Below the pieces are notes generated by a model that was not told the origin of the DNA, ran no database searches, and worked only from the letters and a program-made list of their open reading frames with translations. A program made the translations under genes and the position numbers. Shown one piece after another: positions 1-8,386 of a stretch of DNA of 64,000 nt. Positions within the stretch are counted from its first letter, which is position 1; every line of letters begins with the position of its first letter. This stretch comes from Sporocytophaga sp. (GTDB lineage: Bacteria > Bacteroidota > Bacteroidia > Cytophagales > Cytophagaceae): NCBI RefSeq assembly GCF_017745095.1, contig NZ_JAGHZZ010000020.1, positions 1 through 64,000 of the forward strand. Reading direction: 5' to 3'.

Positions 1-121
1 GAGCTGTCCTAATAATGGGAAGGTTACACTTTTAATTTGTAAATTAAGGCAATGCTTAAGGGCTGCGGGTGGATAGTGAAACTCTTAAAACCCGACACAT
101 TTTTTACACTTAACGTTAGGC
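1..121 (+). repeat. Partial attC-like recombination site (array position 0)
   Basis: The window opens inside a site whose right end is the core GTTAGGC at 115-121. Bases 32-121 align closely with 775-864 of the next site, sharing the tract TTAATTTGTAAATTAAGG and the block CACATTTTTTACACT. Integron attC sites end in GTTRRRY, with strand exchange after the first G, so the following bases (TTAGGCGC) would be the first bases of the cassette that starts here. The left half lies outside the window. Confidence 0.6.
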
Positions 122-191
122 GCAAAATAGAACTGCGAATTTTGATCGAAGAATTTGATCTAGGTGACAGTTTCAATAATATATGTAAGAG

Positions 192-707
192 ATGTATTTT
201 AGAAAAACAGAAATTCATTTTCCAGAATTAATTATTAATGAGGCGGAAAATTCATTTTTACAAAAATCAGATGAAGTTAACTACATGTTTGATTTACATC
301 AGACAATTGGGTGGATTTTACCCAGTAACCATTTTTTTATTAGAAAAAAAATTAAGGACAATGAATATATAATTTCTAGATATAGACATATTTTCTTTGT
401 TTTGCTTCCAAGGGTAGTGACTAAAGTAAAATTTGAGAAAACTTCTAATGGTTCAAAAATAACATTTAGAACAAGGTTAAGTATAAATAGCTTTATTGCC
501 TTTTTTTTTCTGACCCTTTTTATGCTGTTTCCAATTGTTGGAGCGGTAACTCATTCCCGAATGATCGAAATGGATGATTTTTCAGAGACAGCAATCTTTA
601 TGTTTTTATATTTAATTATCTCAACTTTTTGGGAATCCATAGCTACTGAAAAACTGGTACATAAAATTATAATTGGATTAAAAATAAAAAATATATTCAG
701 CGCCTAA
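192..707 (+). CDS. Hypothetical membrane protein, integron-like cassette gene 1
   Basis: A 171-residue protein of unrecognised family. Residues about 103-122 and 133-150 are hydrophobic and probably form two membrane segments; the N-terminal 100 residues are polar and probably cytoplasmic. The ATG at 192 is the first in frame and lies 77 bases after the attC-like core at 115. The stop codon TAA (705-707) lies inside the core GCCTAAC of the following attC-like site, an arrangement typical of integron cassettes, where the gene nearly fills the cassette. GTTAGGCGC at the cassette start and GCGCCTAAC at its end are perfect reverse complements. No function can be assigned. Base composition is AT-rich like the window. 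Confidence 0.7.
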   Translation: MYFRKTEIHFPELIINEAENSFLQKSDEVNYMFDLHQTIGWILPSNHFFIRKKIKDNEYIISRYRHIFFVLLPRVVTKVKFEKTSNGSKITFRTRLSINSFIAFFFLTLFMLFPIVGAVTHSRMIEMDDFSETAIFMFLYLIISTFWESIATEKLVHKIIIGLKIKNIFSA

Positions 708-864
708 CATCGTGTAAAAAATATGCCTTGCTGATGAGCTGATAGTAAGGGAAGAACTTTAAAACCGCATGTTTTTAATTTGTAAATTAAGGCCATGCTT
801 GCGGTCTACGAGTGAATAGTGAAGCTCTTAAAACCCGGCACATTTTTTACACTACACGTTGTAA
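702..864 (+). repeat. attC-like site between cassette genes 1 and 2
   Basis: The site starts with GCCTAAC (702-708, R''-like) and ends with GTTGTAA (858-864, R'-like). The flanking arms pair: GTGTAAAAAATATGCC near 711-726 is complementary, with few mismatches, to GGCACATTTTTTACAC near 838-853. The length (about 160 bp), the two core boxes, the imperfect dyad and the similarity to the partial site at 1-121 all fit an integron attC site of the long, homogeneous type. No integrase gene is in the window, so the assignment rests on structure alone. Confidence 0.65.
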
Positions 865-873
865 GTAATTTAA

Positions 874-1395
874 ATGAAAGTTCTCAAAGCAAGCATAATC
901 ATTATTATTTTAACCGCAATAGCTATAATTGGAGGATTCTTTTATTACATCCATGAATTCGCAAAAGGTTTTGGAGGAAACATTGGAACCATAACTTGCA
1001 TAGATGACAATCAAATTAAAGATAAATACCTAGAAAAGTATATAGATTCCTTTTATGTATATTATCCTGAATACATTGTTCCAGATTCTATAAAACAAGA
1101 TAATCTTTACCAATCCTTAGATTATGACCATTTATCTCTATCTAAATTTTATTTCTCAAACCATCCCATCGAAATTTATTATATACAATGGACTGGACCT
1201 GGATGCGTAAATATAAGATTCACCTATAATCCTATAACTTCAGAATCATCTGGAGTATTTAGAGGTGATCCCGAAGATAAAATTAAGGAACACGAAATAG
1301 AGCGAATTAAAAATAGATTTGAAGAAGAAATAATTTCAAAAATAGAAAAGGTAATTCTTAAATACGAATCTAGGGATTCGATATATATAAAATAA
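874..1395 (+). CDS. Hypothetical membrane-anchored protein, integron-like cassette gene 2
   Basis: A 173-residue protein with a strongly hydrophobic N-terminus (residues about 6-29), which is an uncleaved membrane anchor or signal peptide, followed by a soluble, probably extracytoplasmic, domain rich in Tyr, Asp and Glu. No family is recognised. The ATG at 874 follows the attC-like core GTTGTAA (858-864) by nine bases, and the stop at 1393-1395 is followed within three bases by TACTTACGAC, the near-perfect complement of the cassette's first bases GTTGTAAGTA (9 of 10 positions). The gene therefore fills its cassette. It probably relies on an upstream promoter or on one within the attC region. 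Confidence 0.68.
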   Translation: MKVLKASIIIIILTAIAIIGGFFYYIHEFAKGFGGNIGTITCIDDNQIKDKYLEKYIDSFYVYYPEYIVPDSIKQDNLYQSLDYDHLSLSKFYFSNHPIEIYYIQWTGPGCVNIRFTYNPITSESSGVFRGDPEDKIKEHEIERIKNRFEEEIISKIEKVILKYESRDSIYIK

Positions 1396-1397
1396 TC

Positions 1398-1498
1398 TAC
1401 TTACGACATTTGCTAAAAAAAACAGGCACGGGTGATGTGGTTATGGAAAGTGTCTGCTTCTTTCACCGCCACACATTTTTATTGTATATTTAGGTGTG
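1398..1498 (+). repeat. Terminal, partly degenerate attC-like site
   Basis: The left half is clear: TACTTACGAC (1398-1407) pairs with the start of cassette 2, and is followed by an A-rich arm ending in CAGGC. A plausible right arm, CGCCACACATTTTTATTG, lies near 1467-1484, but I see no good GTTRRRY core after it. It may be the decayed last site of the array. Confidence in the left half is higher than in the right boundary. Confidence 0.45.
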
Positions 1499-1523
1499 GC
1501 TACTTCGGTGTGTGCCAACTCCT

Positions 1524-1544
1524 CGGCCTGTGTCTCACAGGCCG
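1524..1544. repeat. Perfect short hairpin in the array-flanking intergenic region
   Basis: CGGCCTGTG (1524-1532) and CACAGGCCG (1536-1544) form a nine-base perfect stem with a three-base loop. No T-run follows, so it is a weak candidate for an intrinsic terminator. The neighbouring text (CCTCGGCC.GTGTCT) resembles part of the dispersed repeat at 7966-8421. Confidence 0.5.
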
Positions 1545-1566
1545 AAATCTAGGAATCTACACCAAA

Positions 1567-1596
1567 TTGCGCAGTTGAAACTTATTTTTACATTTG
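1567..1596 (+). promoter_or_regulatory. Bacteroidota-type promoter for the NHL-repeat gene
   Basis: TTG (1567-1569), a 19-base spacer and TACATTTG (1589-1596) match the Bacteroidota housekeeping promoter consensus (-33 TTG, -7 TAnnTTTG). Transcription would start near 1600-1605, about 60 bases before the ATG at 1666. Confidence 0.6.
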
Positions 1597-1665
1597 TAAA
1601 AAAAAATACAGATTTTAACGTATATATTTTTTAAAAATATTTTTGTAGTGACTAAATGAAAAATC

Positions 1666-4600
1666 ATGATTAAGATTAATTCAGTTCAGAAGTTAAAAGT
1701 AATTATTGCCTTGCTTTTACTGTTACAGGTAAAGGTTAATGGTCAGGTGATTACATTAGACAATCAGGTGACAACATTTTCGGGAACGGGGGTGTCAGGG
1801 TATGCCGATGGTCCCAAAAGTGTTGCACAATTTTTTGGTCCCATGGGCTTGGCTTTTGACCAAAAAGGAAACCTTTATGTTGCAGACAACATAAACAGAT
1901 CCATTATCAGAAAAGTAACTCCGGACGGCGTGGTAAGTACTTATGCAGGAAATGGAGTTCAGGGTTTTGCAAACGGGAGTCTTTCTGTTGCCAAATTCAG
2001 CCTGCCTACAGATCTTATTTTTTCCACTGACGGCTCTGCTTATGTTGCAGACAATGGAAACCACCAGATAAGAAAAATTTCTACCACGGGCAATGTCACA
2101 ACTTTTGCAGGAAGCCTTGACTATGGCAATGTTGATGGTGTCGGAGGGTCAGCAAAGTTTAACCAACCATACAGTGCTGTTTTTGATAAAAATGGAAATT
2201 TGTTTGTTACGGACGAATTCAATCACCAGATCAGAAAGATAACACCACAGGGAGTGGTAACTGTATTTGCAGGCAATGGAGAGGCAGGATTTGCTGATGG
2301 TACAGGAACTGCAGCACGTTTTAATATGCCAATGGGAATAGTTATTGATACTCAGGATAACTTATATGTAGCCGATTACTCAAACAACAGTATTAGAAAA
2401 GTAACACCTCAAGGTGTAGTTACAACTGTAGCAGGAACAGGAGAAAAAGGTTTTGCAAATGGAAATGCAGCTACTGCTCAATTTGATAGACCAAGAGGTC
2501 TTGCCCTTGACGAATCTGGCAATATATATGTTGCAGATTATTTCAATTATAGAGTAAGGAAAATATCTGTAGACGGTATTGTGTCAACTTTTGCAGGCAA
2601 TGGTATTTCCGGGTATGCAGACGGGCTTAGTGGTAAATCATCTTTCAGATCTGTCTGTGATGTAGCATTTGGTCCTGATGGTGCGCTTTATGCATCAGAT
2701 GATTTGGATAACCGTATCAGAAAAATAGCTCCGGTTTCTTTTAAAGCCTTTTCATCCGTTCAAAATTGGCCATCAACCGCTCAATCCATTGCTATCAGCG
2801 CATCTTCTTTAACTGGAAATTTAAACATACTAGCTTCCGATGGTTACGAAGTATCTCTTTCGTCAACATCAGGCTTTGCCAGTTCATTAAATTTAACGCC
2901 AACCAACGGTTCAATATCATCAGTAGAAATTTTTATAAGAATCTCTAACACGGCTAAACCTGGAACAAACAATGGAACCGTTTCCTTTACTTCATCAGGA
3001 GCCCAGGATGTCGTATTGAACCTTACAGGAGAAACAACTCCCAATACTGCTTCTCCGACTATCATGAAGGGAATATATGTGAGTACATATGCTTCAGGAT
3101 TAAAGGCTACTGGCGTAGTAGCAGATGCTGACGGAAACTTATTTATTGCAGATGGTACGAATCATGTAATTAAAAAAATCTCGACAGACGGAACCATAAC
3201 TGTTCTGGCGGGTGCTGGCACAAGCGGTTTTGCTGACGGAAATGGAACTGCAGCTAAATTCAATTATCCTAATGGTATTGCAATAGCAAAAAATGGGGAT
3301 CTGTATATCACCGATTCTAATAACCACCGAATAAGAAAGGTAACGCAGGATGGAGAGGTAACTACTATAGCAGGAGCCGGCACTTCAGGATCTCTTGAAG
3401 GGGCAGCAGCTACAGCCCAATTTTATAATCCATGCGGCATAGCAATTGATATCTATGGAAATATTTTTGTAGCAGATTTAAACAACAGTAAAATAAGAAA
3501 GGTTAGCACTGACCTGATCGTCTCCACAGTAGGAGCTGGTTCTTTCAACTATCCATCCGGAGTAGCTGCTGATTTAAATGGAAATATTTATGTTGCTGAT
3601 CAATCAAGTCAAAAGATTAAGAAGATAGCTGCTGATGGTACCATTTCTACTATTGCGGGAACTTCAGCAGGATATCTGGATGGAAATGCATTAAGCTCAA
3701 AGTTTAATTATCCATCTGCGCTTACCGTGGATGCTGAAGGCAATATCTATGTTTCTGATATGAATAATCATATGATAAGAAAGATATTGCCAACTGGTCT
3801 TGTAGTAACATTGGGAGGAAGTACTTCGATTACCGGATCAACAGATGGTGTTGGTACTATTTCTGTTTTTTATTCTCCTCAAGGACTAACTACTGACCTA
3901 AAAGGAAATGTTTATGTAGCTGACGGAGGAAGTGGTAAAATCAGAAAGTTAAGTGCCTATCAAATGCCTGGACTATATGGGATACAAGGCTCTCCTTCGG
4001 CTAAAGTTGATTTTCCGGTGGTTGCTGCTGCGCTTACCAATAACCTGGTTGTAACGGGTACTGCTAATCTGGAAGTTTCTTCCTATGTATCTTTTTCAAA
4101 CAGTTTGAATATTACTCCTACAAACGGGACTGCAAATTTTACTTTATCAATAAGAACAAAGTCTACAGCTCCAGCAGGGGCCATTCTTGATACAATAATT
4201 GTTTCCTCTTTAGGAGCGGAAATTCTGAGAATTCCTGTTGAGGCATATGTATCGCCAATGAAATCTGTTATTAACTTTGATCCTATTGTTTCCACACTTG
4301 CAGGTACAGCAACTTCTGGTTTTCAGGATGGTAAAGGAGTGGATGCAAGGTTTAATACCCCCTATGGTCTTGCAATTGACAAAAATGACAATCTTTTTGT
4401 AGCAGATTATACTAATCACAGAATTAGAAAAATTACTCCAGATGGTGAAGTAACTACCTATGCAGGTACCGGAACCAAAGGGGCTGCGAATGGACCAATA
4501 GTTACAGCAACATTTAACAACCCTCAAGGATTAGTGTTTGATGCTGCTGGAAACCTATATGTCTCCGAGTATGGCAACAATGTAATTCGAAAAATAACAC

Positions 4601-5775
4601 CGGATGGTATTGTATCAACATTCGTTGGGGGATCATTCTCCGGAAATGCGGACGGAACTGGAAGCCAGGCTTTATTTTATAACCCTTCAATGATGGCTAT
4701 TGATGCGTCGGGTATCATTTATCTATGCGATGTAGGGAATAACAAGATCCGAAAAATCACTCCGGAAGGCGTAGTTACATCTCTTCCATTTTATTTCAAA
4801 AATCCGAAAGGAATTACTCTTGATGATGCCGGGAATATTTATGTGGTTGATAACAATAATCATCAAATAGTAAAAATAACACCCAATATTGAATACAGTG
4901 TGTTGGCGGGAGGTGGCAGTTCTGGGGTAGATGGAGTTGGATCTTCTGCAGGTTTTTATTACCCATCAGGTATTACAAGGGGTAAAGATGGCAACTTTTA
5001 CATAGCAGATGGTCTGGACTACAAAATCAGACAGATGACACCTGCTGGCATCGTAACGACTATTGCGGGAACGGGAACTTCAGGTACTGCAGATGGTCTT
5101 GGATCTGCAGCAACTTTTAGCGCGACTAATGCCTTGGTAGTAGGCTCTACTGGGAATATTTATATTTCTGAGTATAATAATATCAGAAAAATATCCAAGC
5201 CTTCTTTGATCCCATTCCAAGCTGAATATGGATCTGTTTCACCTAGTCAGTCCTTTAATGTAAAAGGATTTAACTTGACAGAAAGCATGACTATCACTGT
5301 CCCTGAAGGATTTGAGCTGTCTTTTTCTGCAACCACAGGCTATTCAAATAGTTTAAGCCTGGCACCTGTAAGTGGAAATATTGCATCAAAAAGAATTTAC
5401 ATTCGATTGGCTGCCACTGCTAATTCATCAAGCTATAATGACAAAGTGGTCATTAGCGCTTCTACTGCTGAATTTAAAACGTTAGATGTACAGGGAACAG
5501 TAACAGGCGTAGTTTCATCAGTGAAAAATGCAGATGAAAATGAATTTGCAGTTTACCCAAATCCTGTTCAAAGTCTTCTTCATATTATTCCCAATACAGG
5601 TAAAAGTGAAACTTTATCAGTAAAGATTTTAAATATGCAAGGAATAGAAGTTTTATCTACTGAAAAAAGTGGGGCCGCAGCATTTGAAATGGATTTCTCT
5701 TCACTTCCTGCAGGTATTTACCTATTGGAATTAAATGATGGAATAGGGGCTGTTCAACACAAGATTATAAAATAA
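1666..5775 (+). CDS. Large secreted NHL-repeat protein with T9SS type A sorting domain
   Basis: A 1369-residue exported protein. A signal peptide covers residues 1-26. Three blocks of NHL beta-propeller repeats (about 30-355, 467-760 and 869-1175) carry the recurring pattern of V-x-T-x-A-G-x-G, a GFADG-like turn, FNxPxGIAxD, GNLYVADxxNHRIRKI. Each block is followed by a beta-rich Ig-like module of about 100 residues (from about 357, 765 and 1178) with the motif SxSLNLTPTNG. The C-terminal 75 residues (from about 1293, FAVYPNPV to the end) are a Por-secretion type A sorting domain with the LPAGIYLLEL motif. It is therefore probably exported by T9SS and attached to the surface or released. NHL propellers usually bind protein, nucleic acid or glycan partners; the ligand is unknown. 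It appears monocistronic, with its own promoter at 1567-1596. Confidence 0.9.
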   Translation: MIKINSVQKLKVIIALLLLLQVKVNGQVITLDNQVTTFSGTGVSGYADGPKSVAQFFGPMGLAFDQKGNLYVADNINRSIIRKVTPDGVVSTYAGNGVQGFANGSLSVAKFSLPTDLIFSTDGSAYVADNGNHQIRKISTTGNVTTFAGSLDYGNVDGVGGSAKFNQPYSAVFDKNGNLFVTDEFNHQIRKITPQGVVTVFAGNGEAGFADGTGTAARFNMPMGIVIDTQDNLYVADYSNNSIRKVTPQGVVTTVAGTGEKGFANGNAATAQFDRPRGLALDESGNIYVADYFNYRVRKISVDGIVSTFAGNGISGYADGLSGKSSFRSVCDVAFGPDGALYASDDLDNRIRKIAPVSFKAFSSVQNWPSTAQSIAISASSLTGNLNILASDGYEVSLSSTSGFASSLNLTPTNGSISSVEIFIRISNTAKPGTNNGTVSFTSSGAQDVVLNLTGETTPNTASPTIMKGIYVSTYASGLKATGVVADADGNLFIADGTNHVIKKISTDGTITVLAGAGTSGFADGNGTAAKFNYPNGIAIAKNGDLYITDSNNHRIRKVTQDGEVTTIAGAGTSGSLEGAAATAQFYNPCGIAIDIYGNIFVADLNNSKIRKVSTDLIVSTVGAGSFNYPSGVAADLNGNIYVADQSSQKIKKIAADGTISTIAGTSAGYLDGNALSSKFNYPSALTVDAEGNIYVSDMNNHMIRKILPTGLVVTLGGSTSITGSTDGVGTISVFYSPQGLTTDLKGNVYVADGGSGKIRKLSAYQMPGLYGIQGSPSAKVDFPVVAAALTNNLVVTGTANLEVSSYVSFSNSLNITPTNGTANFTLSIRTKSTAPAGAILDTIIVSSLGAEILRIPVEAYVSPMKSVINFDPIVSTLAGTATSGFQDGKGVDARFNTPYGLAIDKNDNLFVADYTNHRIRKITPDGEVTTYAGTGTKGAANGPIVTATFNNPQGLVFDAAGNLYVSEYGNNVIRKITPDGIVSTFVGGSFSGNADGTGSQALFYNPSMMAIDASGIIYLCDVGNNKIRKITPEGVVTSLPFYFKNPKGITLDDAGNIYVVDNNNHQIVKITPNIEYSVLAGGGSSGVDGVGSSAGFYYPSGITRGKDGNFYIADGLDYKIRQMTPAGIVTTIAGTGTSGTADGLGSAATFSATNALVVGSTGNIYISEYNNIRKISKPSLIPFQAEYGSVSPSQSFNVKGFNLTESMTITVPEGFELSFSATTGYSNSLSLAPVSGNIASKRIYIRLAATANSSSYNDKVVISASTAEFKTLDVQGTVTGVVSSVKNADENEFAVYPNPVQSLLHIIPNTGKSETLSVKILNMQGIEVLSTEKSGAAAFEMDFSSLPAGIYLLELNDGIGAVQHKIIK

Positions 5776-5790
5776 AGGAAATAAAATTAC

Positions 5791-6000
5791 CAAAAGAAGA
5801 GCAAATTCAGCAAGAGCAAATTCAGCAAGAGTAGAGAGCAACAGCAAGAAAGGAAAGGAGACTTAGATATAAACTCAATCTGTTGCTCTTGCTCACACTG
5901 TTGCTCCATTTTCAGCAAGAGTAATGAGCAACGGCAAGAGAACGAAAGATACTTAGATAAGAACAAAATCTGTTGCTCTTGCTCACACTGTTGCTCTTTT
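5791..6000. repeat. Tandem 90-bp repeat (two units) with internal hairpins
   Basis: Unit A (5821-5910) and unit B (5911-6000) are 90 bp each and closely similar, sharing TTCAGCAAGAGTA at the start and TGTTGCTCTTGCTCACACTG towards the end. A shorter 15-base motif (AGCAAGAGCAAATTC) is repeated just upstream. Each unit can fold because GAGCAAC.GCAAGA near its start is complementary to TGTTGCTC near its end. The repeat fills the gap between the convergent NHL and MgtC-like genes and may act as a bidirectional terminator. A related perfect hairpin lies at 8051-8097. Confidence 0.8.
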
Positions 6001-6006
6001 TTACTC

Positions 6007-6657
6007 CTAATACTCATATTCTAAAACTCCTGTTAAAAAAAGCAGCCTTTCAGTAAATAATTCGTGTTTGCTTTCATTCCCTGCTACAGTCCAAATACAA
6101 ATGGTTTTATCGTGTTTCTTGATGAAATTCGTTTTTACAGCCTTTAGTTCATGTTCCTTAAAAACACGCTCTGTCTCCATTATAGCCTGATTATTTATAA
6201 AAGCAATCTTATAAACACGCACATAGTGTCTTTTGCTGATTACTCTCTCTACAAAAGGAAAACCAATGAGAATGATCATAAGAATGCAGGTACTAAGTGT
6301 AATCAATATAAAATGACCCGTCCCGATACCAACGCCCATTGCAGCCGTGATCCAGATGATGGCTGCTGTATTTAACCCCTTGGTCAGATTATTCATATCT
6401 CTGAATATAGCTCCTGCACCTAGAAAGCCAATCCCCGTAATGATATTCGCAGCCATTCTGTCGGGACTGTTTGGGGCTCCAAGTTGTATGGAAAAGATTG
6501 TAAACAATGTCGAACCTATGCATATCAATATAATGGTTCTGAACCCTGCTGCTTTGCCTCTGTATTCCCGTTCAATTCCAATTAACCCACCTATAACAAT
6601 CGAAACAAGCAACTTTGCTAGTTCAAGCTTTTCCGGAATAAACCCAATAAATTTCAT
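6007..6657 (-). CDS. MgtC/SapB family inner-membrane protein
   Basis: A 216-residue protein. The N-terminal 140 residues hold about four or five membrane segments with the MgtC/SapB signature: SIVIGGLIGIEREYRGKAAG at about 18-37, then GFRT and a GAGAIFRD segment near 98-105. The C-terminal 75 residues form a soluble alpha/beta domain, as in the longer MgtC-like proteins. MgtC proteins modulate membrane energetics (in Salmonella, inhibition of F1Fo ATP synthase) and support growth at low Mg2+; whether this holds here is unknown. The ATG at 6657 is preceded only 29 bases away by the stop of the upstream DUF2252 gene, so the two are probably cotranscribed from the minus strand. Confidence 0.88.
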   Translation of the reverse strand: MKFIGFIPEKLELAKLLVSIVIGGLIGIEREYRGKAAGFRTIILICIGSTLFTIFSIQLGAPNSPDRMAANIITGIGFLGAGAIFRDMNNLTKGLNTAAIIWITAAMGVGIGTGHFILITLSTCILMIILIGFPFVERVISKRHYVRVYKIAFINNQAIMETERVFKEHELKAVKTNFIKKHDKTICIWTVAGNESKHELFTERLLFLTGVLEYEY

Positions 6658-6686
6658 CTTGATGTATTGCTTATCTTATACTTAAC

Positions 6687-7895
6687 TTAAATAAATGCGC
6701 CTGACTTAGAATCATATGCCCGGCAAAATTCTTTATAATCCGACTTCACCTGTTTCGAATACTCGATGACATATCCCAACAATGTTTTCTCCCAACTTCT
6801 GTCAACACCAAATTCTATCAGATCGTCGGCAATGGCAGACCCTTGACGCCCTCCGCTACGCAATTGAGCCCATGCGGTAATTTCTGCGATGGTTTTGATA
6901 AAAGAATCGAGTTTATTTAACTTCCCGGCATACAAGTTTAAATCAACCTTATCCTGGCTTGGAAGTAATTCTTTCATCACAAACCAATGATTATTCATTT
7001 CCACAGAATCAAGAAAAGCCAGCGGAAATGCCTGCATCCGCTTCTGCACTTCGATTACTCTCTCAGCCTGATTATTCCATTCAGGCTGCTTTACTTTTAC
7101 ATATTTAGCAACCGGTGACTCTTTTGCAATTTTCAACTCAAGAAGAAAGTTCTGATCCGGAGAACCTTTGCCTTCAATGAGCACGATGTATTTCTCTAGC
7201 CCAAGACTACCAGTTCCTGCAATGCGGTATGCAGCATCAAGCACTTTGTAAAATTCCGGATCTTCTTTTTCTGAAGCCCACTTTTTGATCGTGTCAGCTA
7301 TCTGCGCTTTCTTATCTTCACTGATCGCGGCTGCATGCTCATTGTCAATCAATAGTTTCCTCTTCCCGTTTTTTTCCGTGGTTCTTTTTGCAACCAGGTC
7401 TTTTCTCTTCCGCTTTTTCAAGTCTTCCAATAAATCTTTCACAATACCTTCAGAAGTATCTTCCTGAACCAATTGTGCATGACCTATTGAAAGTGTTTGT
7501 GTATAGATGTCTAAAAAGAATTTGATAATTTTTTGACAAGATGATTGGTCTATCTGAAGAGAATCTGAAGCTGTATAAATGCTGACAATCAATCTCGAAA
7601 TTTCCCAAAGACATGGCGCCAGGGCACTATCATCAAAATCATTGATATCAAAGTAAACCCACCTGTTGTCGGCCTTGTAGCTTCCAAAATTCTCAATATG
7701 TAAATCTCCGCAAATCCATGTGTGCGGAGAAGCGTTCAAATCAGGAGAGTGATTATTTAAATCTTCATAAAAGAGATGTGATGTGCCCCTGTAAAACCGG
7801 AAACAATTCTCACGCATGTTCCTGTATTTAATTTCGAGCAGCTGAGGAATTCTATCCTGATTAAAATCTATGAGTCTTGAAACGAGTGAAAGCAT
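6687..7895 (-). CDS. DUF2252 family protein (kinase-fold-like)
   Basis: A 402-residue protein counted from the ATG at 7895; an in-frame TTG at 7916 would add seven residues. The motifs CGDLHIENFG (about 62-71) and FDINDFDD (about 82-89) are the hallmarks of DUF2252 and resemble the catalytic-loop and metal-binding motifs of aminoglycoside phosphotransferase-like kinases (HGDxxxxN and D-F-D). The C-terminal part has RSGGRQGS followed by a helical tail. The reaction is not known for the family. It lies directly upstream of the mgtC-like gene in the same orientation. Family assignment is firm; activity is inference. Confidence 0.85.
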   Translation of the reverse strand: MLSLVSRLIDFNQDRIPQLLEIKYRNMRENCFRFYRGTSHLFYEDLNNHSPDLNASPHTWICGDLHIENFGSYKADNRWVYFDINDFDDSALAPCLWEISRLIVSIYTASDSLQIDQSSCQKIIKFFLDIYTQTLSIGHAQLVQEDTSEGIVKDLLEDLKKRKRKDLVAKRTTEKNGKRKLLIDNEHAAAISEDKKAQIADTIKKWASEKEDPEFYKVLDAAYRIAGTGSLGLEKYIVLIEGKGSPDQNFLLELKIAKESPVAKYVKVKQPEWNNQAERVIEVQKRMQAFPLAFLDSVEMNNHWFVMKELLPSQDKVDLNLYAGKLNKLDSFIKTIAEITAWAQLRSGGRQGSAIADDLIEFGVDRSWEKTLLGYVIEYSKQVKSDYKEFCRAYDSKSGAFI

Positions 7896-7965
7896 CTTTA
7901 AAAAGATTGATAGCAAATTTAATGAATTGGTTTAAATAACAGAGGTATATAAAGCGGAGGCTACT

Positions 7966-8000
7966 CCCCGGCCGGTGTCTGCACCATAGCCGTCAACTTA
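7966..8000 (-). repeat. Dispersed 35-bp repeat, copy 1
   Basis: On the minus strand this reads TAAGTTGACGGCTATGGTGC followed by AGACACCGGCCGGGG. It is the inverted counterpart of the copies at 8163-8197 and 8387-8421 and differs from the latter at very few bases. Confidence 0.8.
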
Positions 8001-8050
8001 AGCAAGTTTAGAATTACATAATTCTTTATTAAAGTAAAATAGCAACAGTT

Positions 8051-8097
8051 TGAGCAACAGCAAGACTATTTCTGGAATATTTTGTTGCTGTTGCTCA
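8051..8097. repeat. Perfect 13-bp hairpin of the GAGCAACAGCAA family
   Basis: TGAGCAACAGCAA (8051-8063) and TTGCTGTTGCTCA (8085-8097) are exact reverse complements separated by 21 bases, followed by a short T-rich run. The arm sequence is the same motif found in the 90-bp tandem repeat at 5821-6000. It could be an RNA hairpin or terminator, but no plus-strand gene ends immediately upstream. Confidence 0.75.
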
Positions 8098-8162
8098 TCT
8101 TTTTCCATTATTACTTCTCTTTTATATAGCAGGGAAAACTATTTTTTTACTTGGCTCATCAC

Positions 8163-8214
8163 TAAGTTGACGGCTATGGTGCAGACACTGGTTGGGGAGG
8201 GGGCCGTCAACTTA
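8163..8214 (+). repeat. Dispersed 35-bp repeat, copy 2, with inverted partner
   Basis: TAAGTTGACGGC at 8163-8174 heads a copy of the repeat (8163-8197) and is followed by its exact reverse complement GCCGTCAACTTA at 8203-8214. The whole element can fold back on itself with a 12-bp stem. Confidence 0.8.
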
Positions 8215-8227
8215 ATAGAATCTTTCC

Positions 8228-8357
8228 TTTGTCATTCTGAGCCTGCGAAGAATCTGAGCTTTCGGAATGAATAGAATTAAGCTATCTGTCAGAATGGTGG
8301 TTTAAATAACAAATTATTTTGTGATTATCAGATCCTTCGCAGGGCTCAGGATGACAA
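8228..8357. repeat. Inverted pair of GTCATTCTGAGC-type repeats
   Basis: TTTGTCATTCTGAGCCTGCG (from 8228) and an imperfect reverse complement ending in GGCTCAGGATGACAAA (to 8357) enclose about 70 bases. The pattern GTCATTCTGAGC...GCGAAGAATCT is a widespread intergenic repeat motif in Bacteroidota and some other genomes. Confidence 0.7.
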
Positions 8358-8386
8358 ACAGCACATTGTGGTTTACTAAACAAAGC

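Noticed and set aside
1470-1600. A complete right half of the third attC-like site, with GTTGAAAC near 1574 as core
   Set aside because: The arms do not pair well enough with the left half; only the left half is called with any confidence.
2766-4527. Several antisense and shifted frames within the NHL gene
   Set aside because: They are shadows of the internally repeated coding sequence.
5791-6000. CRISPR-like array
   Set aside because: Only two 90-bp units that are similar throughout, no repeat/spacer alternation and no cas genes.
5787-6017. 76-codon minus-strand frame with repeated QCEQEQQI
   Set aside because: It is a translation of the 90-bp tandem repeat.
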